A stretch of 64,000 nt of DNA from Siphonodentalium dalli. Its lineage: Eukaryota; Mollusca; Scaphopoda; Gadilida; Siphonodentaliidae. The stretch's first letter is position 1. Every line of letters begins with the position of its first letter. Under the pieces are notes generated by a model, which saw nothing but the letters and a program-made list of their open reading frames with translations, was not told the origin of the DNA and made no database searches. The DNA lies in assembly GCA_032622095.1 (NCBI GenBank), contig CP136061.1, forward strand, positions 175,299,692 through 175,363,691. The letters run 5' to 3'. Below are positions 33,601 to 45,900 of this stretch, piece by piece. A program made the translations under genes and the position numbers.

Positions 33601-36100
33601 ACATGTCCCATGTGCAGAAGGGATGTTATGTTACACAAGCCATATAGATTAACGGGATATTTGTCTTATTGAGAAATCGGTACCCCAACTGCCAGAAATA
33701 TATATATATACAGCCGGTACCCCAACTGACCAGTATATAGGTTCAATATATATATTCATAATTAACTGAAAAATGGAAGTGGGACTATTCCGAAAATATC
33801 TAGATAGTGGAGATAGCACAATTACAAGCTGATATATGAAGTTAAAATGGTGCAACCTGTTTCCAATCCGAAATGGTGCATATACATTATGTTGGTGGCC
33901 ATGAATGGCAAAAAATGGTAAAATTTGGTAATAAAGGTGACAAAATTAATCACGCTCACCATATCGGAGAGCTCAATCATGCGTTATTCAGTAACCACCA
34001 CAAATAATTGCGTAATTTTACGCTAAATGGTGGAACTTGTTGGCTATATATGTGTTTTTTTTCCAGAATTACTAACAAATTGGACCCAAAATACATCTTA
34101 AAACAGTCATTTACAGAATATAACAGCTGGTTGCCATGGATACAGAGATCCACACAGTCACCCCAACTCGTAATAGGAACGATCTAGACCAAGAACATGT
34201 CCCATGTGCAGAAGGGATGTTATGTTACACCAGCGATATAGAGTTACGGGATATTTGTCTTATTGAGAAATCGGTACCCCAACTGCCAGAAATATATATA
34301 TATACAGCCGGTACCCCAACTGACCAGTATATAGGTTCAATATATATATTAATAATTAACTGAAAAATGGAAGTGGGGCTATTTCGAAAATATCTAGATA
34401 GTGGAGATAGCACAATTACAAGCTGATATATGAAGGTAAAATGGTGCAACCTGTTTCCAATCCGAAATGGTGCATATACATTATGTTGGTGGCCATGAAT
34501 GGCAAAAAATGGTCAAATTTGAGAAAATTTGGTAATAAAGGTGACAAAATTAATCACGATCACCATATCGGAGAGCTCAATCACGCGTTATTCAGTAACC
34601 ACCACAAATAATTGCGTAATTTAACGCTAAATGGTGGAGCTTGTTGGCTTAATATATGTGTTTTTTTCCAGAATTACTAAGAAATTGGACCCAAAATACA
34701 TCTTAAAACAGTCATTTACGGAATATAACAGCTGGTTGCCATGGATACAGAGATCCACATAGTCACCACAACTCGTAATAGGAACGATCTAGACCAAGAA
34801 CATGTCCCATGTGCAGAAGGGATGTTATGTTACACCAGCGATATAGATTTACGGGATTTTGTCTTATTGAGAAATCGGTACCCCAACTGCCAGAAATATA
34901 TATATATATACAGCGGTACCCCAACTGACCAGTATATAGGTTCAATATATATATTCATAATTAACTGAAAAATGGAAGTGGGGCTATTCCGAAAATATCT
35001 AGATAGTGGAGATAGCACAATTACAAGCTGATATATGAAGGTAAAATGGTGCAACCTGTTTCCAATCCGAAATGGTGCATATACATTATGTTGGTGGCCA
35101 TGAATGGCAAAACATGGTAAAATTTGAGAAAATTTGGTAATAAAGGTGACAAAATTAATCACGATCACCATATCGGAGAGCTCAATCACGCGTTATTCAG
35201 TAACCACCACAAATAATTGCGTAATTTAACCCTAAATGGTGGAACTTGTTGGCTATATATGTGTTTTTTTTCCAGAATTACTAACAAATTGGACCCAAAA
35301 TACATCTTAAAACAGTCATTTACAGAATATAACAGCTGGTTGCCATGGATACAGAGATCCACACAGTCACCCCAACTCGTAATAGGAACGATCTAGACCA
35401 AGAACATGTCCCATGTGCAGAAGGGATGTTATGTTACACAAGCCATATAGATTAACGGGATATTTGTCTTATTGACAAATCGGTACCCCAACTGCCAGAA
35501 ATATATATATATACAGCCGGTACCCCAACTGACCAGTATATAGGTTCAATATATATATTCATAATTAACTGAAAAATGGAAGTGGGACTATTCCGAAAAT
35601 ATCTAGATAGTGGAGATAGCACAATTACAAGCTGATATATGAAGTTAAAATGGTGCAACCTGTTTCCAATCCGAAATGGTGCATATACATTATGTTGGTG
35701 GCCATGAATGGCAAAAAATGGTAAAATTTGGTAATAAAGGTGACAAAATTAATCACGATCACCATATCGGAGAGCTCATTCATGCGTTATTCAGTAACCA
35801 CCACAAATAATTGCGTAATTTTACGCTAAATGGTGGAACTTGTTGGCTATATATGTGTTTTTTTTCCAGAATTACTAACAAATTGGACCCAAAATACATC
35901 TTAAAACAGTCATTTACAGAATATAACAGCTGGTTGCCATGGATACAGAGATCCACACAGTCACCCCAACTCGTAATAGGAACGATCTAGACCAAGAACA
36001 TGTCCCATGTGCAGAAGGGATGTTATGTTACACAAGCCATATAGATTAACGGGATATTTGTCTTATTGAGAAATCGGTACCCCAACTGCCAGAAATATAT
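27682..36100. repeat. Satellite array block 5
   Basis: About fourteen monomers. From about 29.33 kb onward it copies 2.04-8.81 kb at an offset of 27,287-27,288 bp, right up to the second transposon. The single-base change in offset coincides with the extra C at 3392. Confidence 0.97.
34741..34968. other. Second empty-site paralogue of the Helitron insertion
   Basis: This is the copy of the empty-site monomer in the 27.29-kb duplicate, with the same 'GGGATTTTGTC' deletion and the same AT-tract length. The unoccupied A/T junction is at 34898/34899. It arose by duplication of the 7454 monomer or the reverse, so it is not an independent witness of the pre-insertion state. Confidence 0.8.
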
Positions 36101-36367
36101 GAGGGTGACGACCCCCCTCCCCCTGGCATCCAGCATCCGGCTTAAAATGGACACCGGCATCCGGAATACGCCATAACAGAGAGGCGGCATCCGGAATACT
36201 ATTTGATTAAATTTATTGAAAACAGACTCGGGAACGAATTGAACGTTGGCATGAGGTATTGGAATTAGTCTCCGTATTGGCTAGTAATGATTTGATTTAA
36301 CAGCTTTACGGAAAGATTAAACTTTTAATAAAATACTAAATGTATGATCTCATATCATACATATATA

Positions 36368-36639
36368 CGCCCTGTCTAACTTACTCGCGGCCATATTGGA
36401 TCCGCCAGGTCCGGTTCCGTGGTTTTAGTGCTACAGTTCAAAGTTTTGCAGTAGCATTTCCATATATGACATAAATGGAAGTCATGAATATTCAAAAGCT
36501 CCATATATGGAAATGCTACTCCAGAACTTTGATCTGTAGCAATAAAACAACCGGGCTGCATGGAAGAATTTCTGATACCACGGAACCGGACCTGCATGGT
36601 GGATCTAATAAGGCCGCGAATTAATGACATGATAGGGCG
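36368..36639. mobile_element. Nested foldback element (272 bp) in copy 2
   Basis: The duplicate of 9081-9352, with the same CGCCCTGTC...GATAGGGCG ends and TA flanks. Confidence 0.8.
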
Positions 36640-36832
36640 TATTGGGTGGGGGTGAAAGGCATAAACCATGTTCCAAATGACAGGAGTGGTATAATATACT
36701 GAATGAGGCGAAGTTGTAGTGGCATGTGCGGAAACCACCTAGCTAATCTTGGGTGACCGTTCATGGTCGTACACGGTAGTATTGAACACCAGGGACACGC
36801 AAATAGAAAACTAACATCTTTTTAATATTTAA

Positions 36833-37312
36833 AGGTACTCAACCCGTAAAGAGGGTCCCCATCTCAACAGATTCCAACAACAACAATCCGATCAGAGGGT
36901 CCTATATTACTATTTCTTTGGCTTTGGGGGTAAAAAATATTTGATTCGAGTCGAGGAACCCATCAAACAAAGCTCAGAGTTATTAGATATTGATTTTTGA
37001 AAATTCTTATGTTCTCGAGATGAGTACTTATAACTGCCGTCAATTTGGTAACCTGCTCGAGATATTACGCCAAAATTCTATTCAAACAGACAAGGATGGA
37101 TAACTCTATAATCAAGTGGGTAATAATAACGAATTTTTGACTATCTTCTGGGCCAGAAAGAATTCCCGATAATGAAAAATAATAGATTTCTAAAATCGAT
37201 ATCTAACAAATCTGAGCTTTGATGGGTGACTTCCTCGACTCGAATCAAATATTTTTGACCCCCGAAGCCATTGAAATAGTAATTGAGAGGAGTTTTATCG
37301 GGTTGAGTACCT
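36833..37312. mobile_element. TTAA-flanked foldback MITE 1 in copy 2
   Basis: The duplicate of 9546-10025, with AGGTACTCAACCCG termini and TTAA on each side. Confidence 0.86.
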
Positions 37313-37329
37313 TTAATATTTCAAATTAA

Positions 37330-37763
37330 AGGTACTCAATCAGAGGGTCTCCATATCATCACATTCCAACAAGAACGACAACATATTTTGAAATGCCGCT
37401 TCAGTTATTAGAATCTAATAATTGCCCAAATATAACGAAAAGCACAATCATCTATAGTATAAAATTCCACAAAACCTGTTATTTATCAACACTTTGTTCA
37501 ACGAAATTTTGCCGGTTTGTCAAATATCTAACACAAAAAGCCACTTGATTTTAGAGTTATCCATCTTAAACCCGCAATTTGGTCAATGAAATTCTTCTCT
37601 TTGACTGTCTATTGGGCCACCTAAAATAATAGATTTCAAACATCGATATTTGATCACTCTGAGCTGTGATGGATGGGTTCCTCGACTCGAATCAAATGTT
37701 TTACCCCCCCCCCCGAAGCCAAGGAAATAGTAATTTGCGAGCTTTGATTCGGGTTGAGTACCT
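37330..37763. mobile_element. TTAA-flanked foldback MITE 2 in copy 2
   Basis: The duplicate of 10043-10478, 434 bp because the poly-C run is 11 in place of 13. TTAA flanks are retained. Confidence 0.85.
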
Positions 37764-38144
37764 TTAACAAACGTATAGCATTATACATGTGCAGTATAGT
37801 ATAATAAATCTAACAATGTTATGATTTCACATAACTCTAGGAGTTAAGATTATAATAATTCATGTTTACAAACACCTCATCATGTCACACTCGCAATATC
37901 ATGCAATTTGATCAGTGATTAATTATTGAAGCATTTGTGAGGCACGGGCACTCATGGTCCCGCTCTTTAAAAATACGCTCTTTAAAAAATCGTCAGTTGT
38001 GGGTTGCACCCCACAATTTACTCAAACAAAAGATCGCACCCCACAAGTATTCATGGGTATGTGCAGTCACCCCACAAGTATACTTTGGCCAGTACGTCCA
38101 TCCGTCCACCGTCCGTCCGTCCGTCAACAATTCTTTGAACATCT

Positions 38145-39295
38145 TCTCCTCTGGAACCAATGGACCGAATGAGTTCATATTTGGTGTGGATGTTCCTTAT
38201 GTGACTCACATTCAGATTTGTTCAAATGAGGTCACTGGGTCAAATAGTTGCGAAGCCAGGGCCATAACTCTTTCCCTGCATAGTAATTCTTTTAAGCATC
38301 TTCTCAAATACCATCTGGCCAAATGGGTTCATATTTGGTTTGAATGATCCTTGGGTGACTGGGGTTCAGATTTGTTCAAATGAGGTCACTGGGTCAAATG
38401 TGGGCGGGGCCAGGAACACAACTCTTAACAAAAAAAATATTAATTTTTTTACTTTAATTGAGATTAATTTCTTGCTCAATCAGGCTCAATTTAAAAAAAA
38501 ATAACACCATTATATAACATCCACCAGGGTGACAACAAAATTTGGTTTAAATCAGTCTAAAATCGAGAACATGCTTAAACCATATAGAAGTCACATTGAT
38601 TATAAAGTAATAAATGAAATGGCAGTGTTAACAAAATCTGTTTGGAATGACAGCATTGATTAATAGCCTAAATTTCTCTGCCTGTAAGAGAGTTTGTATA
38701 TAAATTACCCTGCTTATGATAACAACTCCACTCCCAAGGCCAAGTGTGAATGGTGAATCTGACAGTTAGGCCAGTAAAACTAAATACCTGTTTTCTCAGG
38801 CGATTACATATCGGAAACTGGATGAGAAAGATGGAGGCGTTTTCTTAGCTTACCTGAGATGAAGAATTGAGACATATTTTGTGTGGATGGTCCCTAGGTG
38901 GCTGGGATTCAGTTCTGTTCAAATGGGGGTCACATGGTCAAAAAAGTGGCATAGCTAGGAACCTAACTCTTTCCATCCATAGCAATTCTTAAAACATCTT
39001 CTCAAGAATCTAGGGACCTAACTCTTTCCATCCATAGTAATTCTTAAAACATCTCAAGAATCATCGGGACTATTTACCTTATAATTGGTATGGAAGGTTT
39101 TTGGGTGACGGGGATACAGATGTGTTAAAATGAGGTCACCTGGTCAAATAAGGGCGGAGCCAGGGACGTAACTTGGCCATCCATTGTAATTCTTAAAATG
39201 TCTTCCTATCAAGAACCATAAGACCTATTCAGCTTATATTTGGTATGGGTGACTAGGATTCAGAATTGGTCAGAGCCAGTGACATAATTCTTTCC
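38145..39295. repeat. Decayed tandem repeats in copy 2
   Basis: Corresponds to 10860-12010, with the same irregular 'GGTCACTGGGTCAAAT' units and the same AT-rich interruption. A GTCC microsatellite lies just before it at 38096-38125. Confidence 0.68.
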
Positions 39296-39307
39296 CTCAT
39301 CAGTTAT

Positions 39308-39337
39308 TAGCTCAACTTACTTTGTAAGTTTGAGCTA
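39308..39337. repeat. Short strong hairpin in copy 2
   Basis: TAGCTCAACTTAC / GTAAGTTTGAGCTA, the duplicate of 12023-12052. Confidence 0.7.
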
Positions 39338-39393
39338 TTGCCATGGATTGGCGTCCGTCGTCCTTGTGTCCATGTGTCCGTCAACAATTTCCT

Positions 39394-39719
39394 TCCCCGC
39401 GGGCTACAGGTCATACCTTTGTCTGACCTTTATGAAATTTGTCATGAATGTTGACATTAACATGTAGATGGGAACGAGTCATTATGGGATCATTCGGCAA
39501 AAAAACATGGCCGCCAGCAGCCATCTTGGATTTTACTCTTTGCATGACTAAATCCTTTGACACGCGCTACCGGTCGTATCTTTGGTCAGATCTTCATGAA
39601 ATTTGTTACGGATGTTAACAATGACATGTAGATGGGAATTAATCATTTTTGGGGTCATTCGGCAAAAAAACATGGCTGCCAGCAGCCATCTTAGATTTTA
39701 CTCTTTGCATAACTAGGCC
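39394..39719. repeat. 165-bp repeat pair in copy 2
   Basis: The duplicate of 12110-12435. One G is missing in 'CCTTTGTCTGACC', which removes the 85-codon frame present in copy 1 and supports treating that frame as meaningless. Confidence 0.78.
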
Positions 39720-40855
39720 TTTCAACTTTCCACATTTCTAATAACTCAATTGACTTTAACACATGAAATTATTCCCTTTCCAAGTTGAGTTACAGTGTCA
39801 TTGACACTTTCATTTTTAAAACATCTTCTCAAGAACCGTTTGGCATATTTGGTATACATTTGGTATAGAGAGTCATTGGGTGACTGGGTTCAGATTTGTT
39901 GAAATGGGTTCACCAGGTCAAATAGGGGTGCGACCATTGACATAACTCTTCCCCCCAAAGTAATTCTTAAAATGGCGCTCCTCAAGAGCCATCAGTCATA
40001 TTTAGCCTATATGTAGTAACCAGTATGGAGGATCATTGTGTTACTTGGGACTGGGTTACATATTTGTTAAAATGGGTTCGACCAATCAAGAAATGGCATT
40101 TGGTGTAAATGGCCTATGGAGAGTTGGAATAAAAATTCGTTTGAATGGGGTCCACCATTAAAACAGGGGAGCATGTCAGGTTGTAACTTTGTCACAGTTA
40201 GGAAAGCTTGAAGTGTCAGTTGTATTATTCCAACATGTGCAAAGGAATTTTACGAACTTGGGAGTGTGTTTGCTTCAGTTGAGAGGGAGCAGACTATGGA
40301 CTATGTGGGGTTGGGGATCTGGACCATATTTCAAGGTGGACACCTACTGCTCAACGGAGACCCTCTAGGCTATGTCCCTCTTTATGGCTACTTGTTTTTA
40401 ATTTAAGTGAATATGACAAGTACTAACTCTTATGGTCTTCCGAGTCTTTACAGTTTGGTGAACGTCTCCACAGTCATTGACTGTCTTGTTAATGGTGCTA
40501 TTAAATTGAAGTAGCATGCAGGCTTCTAACTACATTTTTCAAAATTTAATAAAAATTAATTACATATTCAAAATTATTGCCAAGCAGACATCAATTATAT
40601 TTAGATATGTCAGATGTGATAACGAGACGTAAAATTAGCTAAATTGTGGAAAATAAAGTGTCCGAGCAAAGAAATATAAATTAGCGGACGTAATTTCGTT
40701 GTGTTTTTGCTGTTTAACGTCAAGAAAATTATCAATGGAAGCATCCGGCATCCGATATATGTGGCCGACGGCATCCGGCGTACGGTGGTCTGGCATCCGG
40801 AATACGCCATAACAGACCCCGCATCCGGCGTACGAAAAGGGGGGTCGTCACCCTC

Positions 40856-42056
40856 ATATATATATATACAGCCGGTACCCAAACTGACCAGTATATAGGT
40901 TCAATATATATATTCATAATTAACTGAAAAATGGAAGTGGGACTATTCCGAAAATATCTAGATAGTGGAGATAGCACAATTACAAGCTGATATATGAAGT
41001 TAAAATGGTGCAACCTGTTTCCAATCCGAAATGGTGCATATACATTATGTTGGTGGCCATGAATGGCAAAAAATGGTAAAATTTGGTAATAAAGGTGACA
41101 AAATTAATCACGATCACCATATCGGAGAGCTCAATCATGCGTTATTCAGTAACCACCACAAATAATTGCGTAATTTTACGCTAAATGGTGGAACTTGTTG
41201 GCTATATATGTGTTTTTTTTCCAGAATTACTAACAAATTGGACCCAAAATACATCTTAAAACAGTCATTTACAGAATATAACAGCTGGTTGCCATGGATA
41301 CAGAGATCCACACAGTCACCCCAACTCGTAATAGGAACGATCTAGACCAAGAACATGTCCCATGTGCAGAAGGGATGTTATGTTACACCAGCGATATAGA
41401 GTTACGGGATATTTGTCTTATTGAGAAATCGGTACCCCAACTGCCAGAAATATATATATATACAGCCGGTACCCCAACTGACCAGTATATAGGTTCAATA
41501 TATATATTAATAATTAACTGAAAAATGGAAGTGGGGCTATTTCGAAAATATCTAGATAGTGGAGATAGCACAATTACAAGCTGATATATGAAGGTAAAAT
41601 GGTGCAACCTGTTTCCAATCCGAAATGGTGCATATACATTATGTTGGTGGCCATGAATGGCAAAAAATGGTCAAATTTGAGAAAATTTGGTAATAAAGGT
41701 GACAAAATTAATCACGATCACCATATCGGAGAGCTCAATCACGCGTTATTCAGTAACCACCACAAATAATTGCGTAATTTAACGCTAAATGGTGGAGCTT
41801 GTTGGCTTAATATATGTGTTTTTTTCCAGAATTACTAAGAAATTGGACCCAAAATACATCTTAAAACAGTCATTTACGGAATATAACAGCTGGTTGCCAT
41901 GGATACAGAGATCCACATAGTCACCACAACTCGTAATAGGAACGATCTAGACCAAGAACATGTCCCATGTGCAGAAGGGATGTTATGTTACACCAGCGAT
42001 ATAGATTTATGGGATTTTGTCTTATTGAGAAATCGGTACCCCAACTGCCAGAAATA
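40856..42056. repeat. Satellite array block 6
   Basis: Two monomers between the second transposon and Helitron copy 4. The match to the first transposon's right flank ends near 41190, where 'GGTGGAAC' replaces the 'GGTGGAGC' of 13.905 kb. Confidence 0.96.
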
Positions 42057-42947
42057 TCTATTATATATTTTGGAAGATCTGTTTGTGTGTTTGTGTGTGT
42101 GTAATCGATGGACTCGAAAATGGCCCAGCCGATTTCGATGAAACTTGGTATGTGGGGGTATTTTCGGGTCAGGACCAACATAGGCCTATTAATTTGTCCG
42201 TGCGAGGTCAACTTTTCACGTGCCGAGGTCAAATCTGTTTTTACGCCGTTTTGCGCTAATATATTTCAGTTCGGTGCTTACAAATCGATTCGAAACAGCG
42301 CGAATAATAACATGCCAGTCATAATAATGACACTATGAGAATCTTTCGTGTTTCCTCTTTCCAACGATATATAATATGTATGTATCCGTTTTAGTTATCT
42401 GCCTCAATTATTAAGAAGAAGTGGTACGATCTTCTATCAGGGTAAAAACAATGCGTAACTTCTATGACGTCGTTAGAGGTCATAAAGTTAGATCACGTTA
42501 ACTCTTCTCCGGCCGATGCATTTGACTGTTTCAGACGTCTTGGCGATATCTCGGGCACCGATGGTAATTTATCTTTACGTTGAAACTTGATAATTAATGA
42601 GCGTGTGTATATGAGGCGCGTTTATATACTTCAGTGGAAATCAAATCGGGTTAAACTGGCGGATTTTTACGGACGAAATTTGATGCATAGGGTATCTCGG
42701 TATCCGATAGGCCGATTTCCCGGTATCCGCTTGCCGATTTCCACCATTTTTGGGGTGTTGGTCCACCTGACCTTGACCTTCAAAATGGTAAATTCAAGGT
42801 CAAATCGGGTAAAACCGGATGGATTTCGACGGGTACTTTTGTCGGGTACTTTTGTTCGGACGGGTCAAATCGTGACCCCACTTGACCTTGGCCTTCAAAA
42901 TAGACAATTCAAGGTCAAAGCCCGGACGAAGTCGGGTCACCTTCTAG
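42057..42947 (+). mobile_element. Non-autonomous Helitron, copy 4 (891 bp)
   Basis: Same ends and flanks as copies 1-3. It carries a one-base deletion (CGCTTGCCG for CGCTTGGCCG) and CGATAGGCC for CGATGGGCC. The host monomer has TTTATGGG for TTTACGGG. It thus belongs to a second lineage shared with copy 5. Confidence 0.87.
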
Positions 42948-45900
42948 TATATATATATACAGCGGTACCCCAACTGACCAGTATATAGGTTCAATATATA
43001 TATTCATAATTAACTGAAAAATGGAAGTGGGGCTATTCCGAAAATATCTAGATAGTGGAGATAGCACAATTACAAGCTGATATATGAAGGTAAAATGGTG
43101 CAACCTGTTTCCAATCCGAAATGGTGCATATACATTATGTTGGTGGCCATGAATGGCAAAAATGGTCAAATTTGAGAAAATTTGGTAATAAAGGTGACAA
43201 CATTAATCACGGTCACCATATCGGAGAGCTCAATCACGCGTTATTCAGTAACCACCACAAATAATTGCGTAATTTAACGTTAAATGGTGGAGCTTGTTGG
43301 CTTAATATATGTGTTTTTTTCCAGAATTACTAAGAAATTGGACCCAAAATACATCTTAAAACAGTCATTTGCGGAATATAACAGCTGCTTGCCATGGATA
43401 CAGAGATCCACATAGTCACCCCAACTCGTAATAGGAACGATCTAGACCAAGAACATGTCCCATGTGCAGAAGGGATGTTATGTTACACAAGCGATATAGA
43501 TTAACGGGATATTTGTCTTATTGAGAAATCGGTACCCCAACTGCCAGAAATATATATATATACAGCCGGTACCCCAACTGACCAGTATATAGGTTCAATA
43601 TATATATTCATAATTAACTGAAAAATGGAAGTGGGACTATTCCGAAAATATCTAGATAGTGGAGATAGCACAATTACAAGCTGATATATGAAGTTAAAAT
43701 GGTGCAACCTGTTTCCAATCCGAAATGGTGCATATACATTATGTTGGTGGCCATGAATGGCAAAAAATGGTAAAATTTGGTAATAAAGGTGACAAAATTA
43801 ATCACGATCACCATATCGGAGAGCTCAATCATGCGTTATTCAGTAACCACCACAAATAATTGCGTAATTTTACGCTAAATGGTGGAACTTGTTGGCTATA
43901 TATGTGGTTTTTTTCCAGAATTACTAACAAATTGGACCCAAAATACATCTTAAAACAGTCATTTACAGAATATAACAGCTGGTTGCCATGGATACAGAGA
44001 TCCACACAGTCACCCCAACTCGTAATAGGAACGATCTAGACCAAGAACATGTCCCATGTGCAGAAGGGATGTTATGTTACACCAGCGATATAGAGTTACG
44101 GGATATTTGTCTTATTGAGAAATCGGTACCCCAACTGCCAGAAATATATATATATACAGCCGGTACCCCAACTGACCAGTATATAGGTTCAATATATATA
44201 TTAATAATTAACTGAAAAATGGAAGTGGGGCTATTTCGAAAATATCTAGATAGTGGAGATAGCACAATTACAAGCTGATATATGAAGGTAAAATGGTGCA
44301 ACATGTTTCCAATCCGAAATGGTGCATATACATTATGTTGGTGGCCATGAATGGCAAAAAATGGTCAAATTTGAGAAAATTTGGTAATAAAGGTGACAAA
44401 ATTAATCACGATCACCATATCGGAGAGCTCAATCACGCGTTATTCAGTAACCACCACAAATAATTGCGTAATTTAACGCTAAATGGTGGAGCTTGTTGGC
44501 TTAATATATGTGTTTTTTTCCAGAATTACTAAGAAATTGGACCCAAAATACATCTTAAAACAGTCATTTACGGAATATAACAGCTGGTTGCCATGGATAC
44601 AGAGATCCACATAGTCACCACAACTCGTAATAGGAACGATCTAGACCAAGAACATGTCCCATGTGCAGAAGGGATGTTATGTTACACCATCGATATAGAT
44701 TTACGGGATATTTGTCTTATTGAGAAATCGGTACCCCAACTGCCAGAAATATATATATATATACAGCGGTACCCCAACTGACCAGTATATAGGTTCAATA
44801 TATATATTCATAATTAACTGAAAAATGGAAGTGGGGCTATTCCGAAAATATCTAGATAGTGGAGATAGCACAATTACAAGCTGATATATGAAGGTAAAAT
44901 GGTGCAACCTGTTTCCAATCCGAAATGGTGCATATACATTATGTTGGTGGCCATGAATGGCAAAAATGGTCAAATTTGAGAAAATTTGGTAATAAAGGTG
45001 ACAAAATTAATCACGGTCACCATATCGGAGAGCTCAATCACGCGTTATTCAGTAACCACCACAAATAATTGCGTAATTTAACGCTAAATGGTGGAGCTTG
45101 TTGGCTTAATATATGTGTTTTTTTCCAGAATTACTAAGAAATTGGACCCAAAATACATCTTAAAACAGTCATTTACGGAATATAACAGCTGGTTGCCATG
45201 GATACAGAGATCCACATAGTCACCCCAACTCGTAATAGGAACGATCTAGACCAAGAACATGTCCCATGTGCAGAAGGGATGTTATGTTACACAAGCGATA
45301 TAGATTAACGGGATATTTGTCTTATTGAGAAATCGGTACCCCAACTGCCAGAAATATATATATATACAGCCGGTACCCCAACTGACCAGTATATATGTTC
45401 AATATATATATTCATAATTAACTGAAAAATGGAAGTGGGACTATTCCGAAAATATCTAGATAGTGGAGATAGCACAATTACAAGCTGATATATGAAGGTA
45501 AAATGGTGCAACCTGTTTCCAATCCGAAATGGTGCATATACATTATGTTGGTGGCCATGAATGGCAAAAAATGGTAAAATTTGGTAATAAAGGTGACAAA
45601 ATTAATCACGATCACCATATCGGAGAGCTCAATCATGCGTTATTCAGTAACCACCACAAATAATTGCGTAATTTTACGCTAAATGGTGGAACTTGTTGGC
45701 TATATATGTGTTTTTTTCCAGAATTACTAACAAATTGGACCCAAAATACATCTTAAAACAGTCATTTACAGAATATAACAGCTGGTTGCCATGGATACAG
45801 AGATCCACATAGTCACCACAACTCGTAATAGGAACGATCTAGACCAAGAACATGTCCCATGTGCAGAAGGGATGTTATGTTACACCAGCGATATAGATTT

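Larger units (their letters stand above)
36101..40855. mobile_element. Non-autonomous TIR DNA transposon, copy 2 (4,755 bp)
   Basis: Same 18-bp TIRs (36101-36118 and 40838-40855), subterminal repeats and nested elements as copy 1, and identical flanks including the private 'GGTACCCAAACTG'. The 4-bp length difference is accounted for by poly-C 13 to 11, 'TTTGGTCTG' to 'TTTGTCTG', and 'GTTGGGGGATC' to 'GTTGGGGATC'. One substitution is visible near the right end (GTACGTTGG versus GTACGGTGG). This copy arose by duplication of the surrounding array, not by a new insertion. Confidence 0.87.
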
